The notes below the pieces were generated by a model. That model was not told the origin of the DNA. It made no database searches and was given only the letters and a program-made list of their open reading frames with translations. A DNA stretch of 64,000 bases from Bryobacter aggregatus MPL3 (GTDB lineage: Bacteria > Acidobacteriota > Terriglobia > Bryobacterales > Bryobacteraceae): contig NZ_JNIF01000003.1 in assembly GCF_000702445.1 (NCBI RefSeq), positions 2,914,001 to 2,978,000 on the forward strand, in the 5' to 3' direction. Both the position numbers and the translations under genes were made by a program. Shown here one piece after another: positions 61,528-64,000 of this stretch (the stretch's first letter is position 1; every line of letters begins with the position of its first letter).

Positions 61528-63041
61528 GGCCGCACCGACATTGAGTGATGAAAGATGTTATTCGGGTCGTAGTTCCGCTTCACGTTCTGCAAAAACGGAT
61601 ACAGATCGCCCGTGCCGTAATAGAGCTGCGGCCAGTGTGGGTAACGCAGCATGTCGACATCGGGATAGTTGATGTAGCAGCCCTCGTAGTGTTCGCCTGG
61701 ATAGGGCGTGCCCGCAAACTTTGGATTTACGTTCGTCCCGCTGTAAGCCTCCGTGAAGAATTCATCCATCCATTGCAATCGCCCGGCGTCTTGCTCCTTG
61801 CGATTCCAATAACTCTGAAACTGTAATTTCAGGATCGACGATCTTTGCCAGTTGGAGGTCTGCCGCGCCATCTCGGGGCGATTCGTCGCCCCGCCATAAG
61901 CATCCACGGCTACGAGCGATCCGCGAAGATCCACTCCCGGCACCATTCGCGTCAGGTGTTGATAGAAGACTTTCGCCTCCGCCTCGCTGAAATTCTTCTT
62001 CATATGGGAGGACTTGTACTTGGCCCGGGAAGCTCCACCCCCACCGCTGCCGCGTCCAATCGTCGCGTCGAGCCAGGGCGTCTGATTCACGTTCTGCGAT
62101 ACCGAGCAGGTCTCGGCGCGCAGATCCACTTTCGGAATCCTGTCCTTCTCCGGCTGGCCTGCGATCGCGGCTCTCGGCTCACAAGGCCGGAACAATTCGA
62201 GGAATTCGTGTAGCGGTTTCAAATCGTCGCAACTGCCATCCGGATTGCAGAACTGCACGGAAAAGCCAAAAGAGCCAGCCGATTTGTGTGAGATCGGAAA
62301 GATGGCGAACATGCCCCAAGTGTCCGGATCTTTGCCGCGTGTCTCCCAGTAATTTCCATAAGTAGTGAGAATCTTCACAAAGCGGCTTTCCGTCATCGTC
62401 GTCCAATCAAAGGAGACCGAGGCCCGTGCGATTTCGCGGGGCGCGGGCGGCAGCTTGTCAAACAGAAAGCCGGTGATGACCCCAAAGTTGCCGCCGCCTG
62501 CTCCGAGACAAGCCCGAAACAGATCGGCGTCCGTCTTGCGATCCACCCGCCGCTGCACCACCTTGCCTTTGGCGTCCACGGTCAGGATGTCCACTGCCGA
62601 CACCCAATCGACGGTAAGGCCATGCAGCCGGGCGAGTAAGCCATAGCCACCGCCGCTGATGTGCCCCCCTGCTCCCACTGAGTAACAAGTTCCCGCCGGG
62701 ATGGTGAGCCCATAGCGTTTATAGAGGTCGAGGTAAGTATCTCCCAGCGATTTTCCCGCCGCAATGTAGTAGCGGGAATCATTCTTCACATGAGACTCGG
62801 TCAGCAGCGATAAATCGAGAATGCTGCCGCCGGGGTTATTCATCACAAAGTCTTCGTAGCAGTGCCCGCCGCTGCGAATGGTGGGCCGCTTGCCTGCACT
62901 GACAATCCGCTGCAAGGCGGCCGCCGCGTCTTCATTGCTCTCGCATAGAGTGATCTCGGTGGCCGTATTCTCCCAGCGAAGATTTCTGCTACGGCCCAAG
63001 ATCGAATAACGGGGGTCTGGTTTGCGAATGTCGACTGCCAT
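61524..63041 (-). CDS. Berberine-bridge-enzyme-like FAD-linked oxidoreductase
   Basis: 505 residues. The FAD-binding domain (about 30-220) carries RSGGHCYEDF with H60, and PAGTCYSVGAGGHISGGGYGLLAR with C119. In this family these two residues can hold FAD bicovalently. The C-terminal BBE motif is YPFLQNVKRNYDPNNIFHH. Members oxidise sugars, alcohols or alkaloids with oxygen. No signal peptide is visible, unlike its neighbours. It is coupled to the short propeller gene. Confidence 0.9.
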   Translation of the reverse strand: MAVDIRKPDPRYSILGRSRNLRWENTATEITLCESNEDAAAALQRIVSAGKRPTIRSGGHCYEDFVMNNPGGSILDLSLLTESHVKNDSRYYIAAGKSLGDTYLDLYKRYGLTIPAGTCYSVGAGGHISGGGYGLLARLHGLTVDWVSAVDILTVDAKGKVVQRRVDRKTDADLFRACLGAGGGNFGVITGFLFDKLPPAPREIARASVSFDWTTMTESRFVKILTTYGNYWETRGKDPDTWGMFAIFPISHKSAGSFGFSVQFCNPDGSCDDLKPLHEFLELFRPCEPRAAIAGQPEKDRIPKVDLRAETCSVSQNVNQTPWLDATIGRGSGGGGASRAKYKSSHMKKNFSEAEAKVFYQHLTRMVPGVDLRGSLVAVDAYGGATNRPEMARQTSNWQRSSILKLQFQSYWNRKEQDAGRLQWMDEFFTEAYSGTNVNPKFAGTPYPGEHYEGCYINYPDVDMLRYPHWPQLYYGTGDLYPFLQNVKRNYDPNNIFHHSMSVRP

Positions 63042-63106
63042 GAAATACTTCCTGAAAATCTCAGTCTGGCATAACCGGCCAACAAACGTGCCCGCCTGAG
63101 CCCAAC

Positions 63107-64000
63107 TTAGTGCTGCGGTACGATCGGCAGCCAGATCGCGCTCGCCTGATCGCCAGAACGTAATACCGTTTGCGTTGCTTTGACATAGTCGCTTGGCTTG
63201 GCAAAGAAGATATTGGGAACATAGCTTTGCGGGTTGCGGTCATAGAGTGGGAACCAGCTCGATTGGATCTGCACCATGATCCGATGGCCAGGCAGGAACA
63301 CGTGATTCGCGGTAGGCAGCACAAACTTGAAGCGTGTTGGCTTTCCCGGTGAAATCGCTGATGGATTTGAAAAACTATCGCGATAGCGGCCGCGGAAGAT
63401 GTCCATTGACACCGGCAGCTGATAGCCGCTCATCTCCATCTGGCTCGGAACTTCGTCGGGATAGACATCGATCAGCTTCACCACCCAGTCGAGATCGGAT
63501 CCGGTGGTGGTGGCCAGCAGATCGGCAATCGGTTCCCCGCTGATGCGGACAGGCGCGCTGAGCACTGGTGTCTGATAGACCAGGACGTCCGTACGATCGG
63601 CAACCGCGCGCTGATCCGCCAGCAGGAAGGTCCGCCAGCGCTCGCCTTCTGAAAAGCGAATCGGACGCGGCAGATAGGGAACGGGCTTGGCGGGATCGGA
63701 CACATAGGAGTCGCCTTCGGCGGCTCCGCCCGGCTTCTCGAAGCCCAAGCCAAACTTTGCCTGCAGATAGATCGGCTTCAGCGGCGCGGCGCATCCTGCT
63801 TCGCAGGCGAGCGGCCATTGCCGCAAGCGATCCCAATGGTTCTCGCCTGTGTTGTAGATCAACACGGGCGGGGTATCTGCTTTCTTCGCTCCATCCTTCA
63901 GGTAAGTGTCAAAGAAGGGTTTCAGCACATCGCGCCGAAACTGCAAGGCGGTGTCTCCCTCAAACTTCAGCGGCCCCAGGCTGCTTCCGTCATAGTTGAC
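63107..64000 (-). CDS. CocE/NonD-family hydrolase, C-terminal part (5' end outside window)
   Basis: The frame is open from the right edge of the window to a stop at 63107, about 297 residues. The first visible residues read NYDGSSLGPLKFEGDTALQFRRDV, then PFFDTYLKDG, the end of the alpha/beta-hydrolase part of CocE-type enzymes. The rest is the X-Pro dipeptidyl-peptidase-type jelly-roll C-terminus (RISGEPIADLLATTTGSDLDWVVKLIDVYPDE region and PGHRIMVQIQSSWFPLYDRNP). Such enzymes hydrolyse acyl or peptide bonds with a catalytic serine, which lies outside the window. Confidence 0.88.
   Translation of the reverse strand, partial: VNYDGSSLGPLKFEGDTALQFRRDVLKPFFDTYLKDGAKKADTPPVLIYNTGENHWDRLRQWPLACEAGCAAPLKPIYLQAKFGLGFEKPGGAAEGDSYVSDPAKPVPYLPRPIRFSEGERWRTFLLADQRAVADRTDVLVYQTPVLSAPVRISGEPIADLLATTTGSDLDWVVKLIDVYPDEVPSQMEMSGYQLPVSMDIFRGRYRDSFSNPSAISPGKPTRFKFVLPTANHVFLPGHRIMVQIQSSWFPLYDRNPQSYVPNIFFAKPSDYVKATQTVLRSGDQASAIWLPIVPQH

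Noticed and set aside
1-64000. Prophage, transposon, CRISPR array or genomic island
   Set aside because: No integrase, transposase, phage, cas gene or regularly spaced repeat was seen, and gene style is uniform throughout.

Overview
The window reads as chromosomal DNA of an acidobacterium close to Bryobacterales / Candidatus Solibacter (phylum Acidobacteriota). The evidence is a secreted protein ending in the Solibacter-type C-terminal module, a DUF1552 and DUF1587-1592 cytochrome-like pair, an Oar-like TonB-dependent receptor with a carboxypeptidase-regulatory N-terminus, several exported Gfo/Idh/MocA oxidoreductases, and a BlaI plus M56 pair. This assignment is inference from gene content; no ribosomal RNA is present. 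I see no tRNA, rRNA, CRISPR array, insertion sequence or prophage, and no intergenic stretch longer than about 260 bases.

Layout. 1-2379: the end of an unidentified gene, a frameshifted remnant, an exported oxidoreductase, and a palindrome-rich spacer. 2380-10663: a plus-strand housekeeping run, ffh-rpsP-khpA-rimM-trmD-rplS-rnhB, then a small membrane protein, two tandem signal peptidase I genes, mannose-1-phosphate guanylyltransferase and an oxidoreductase, closed by a strong hairpin. 10739-17927: a tiny Lys-rich exported protein, TPR proteins, uvrC, an M28 peptidase, a YjbQ-family protein and an aldo/keto reductase.

18131-34448 is the minus-strand division and cell-wall (dcw) cluster in canonical order: mraZ, rsmH, ftsL, ftsI, murE, murF, mraY, murD, ftsW, murG, murC, ftsQ, ftsA, ftsZ. 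murB and ddl are absent from it. In front of mraZ lie three AGTGG boxes with exact 10-base spacing, matching the known autoregulatory MraZ operator design. A terminator-like hairpin lies inside the cluster, between ftsL and ftsI.

34567-46665: inorganic pyrophosphatase; a BlaI repressor with an M56 peptidase fused to a TonB-type C-terminus; a lipoprotein flanked by terminators; a divergent oxidoreductase / sugar-isomerase pair; and a mixed minus-strand operon of sugar ABC transporter (ATPase and permease, no binding protein), deoC, a GAF-GAF-PP2C phosphatase and lysA.

46925-64000 is more accessory: a DinB-like protein, an exported FAD oxidoreductase, and a plus-strand group of TonB receptor, small molybdopterin-fold protein, HTH-plus-binding-protein-fold regulator and diheme peroxidase. 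Against these runs a long minus-strand series of exported proteins: CocE-type hydrolase, berberine-bridge-type oxidase, beta-propeller, DUF1592 type, DUF1552, two small secreted proteins and an SMP-30-like protein. The plus-strand group is the best candidate for an undescribed functional unit.
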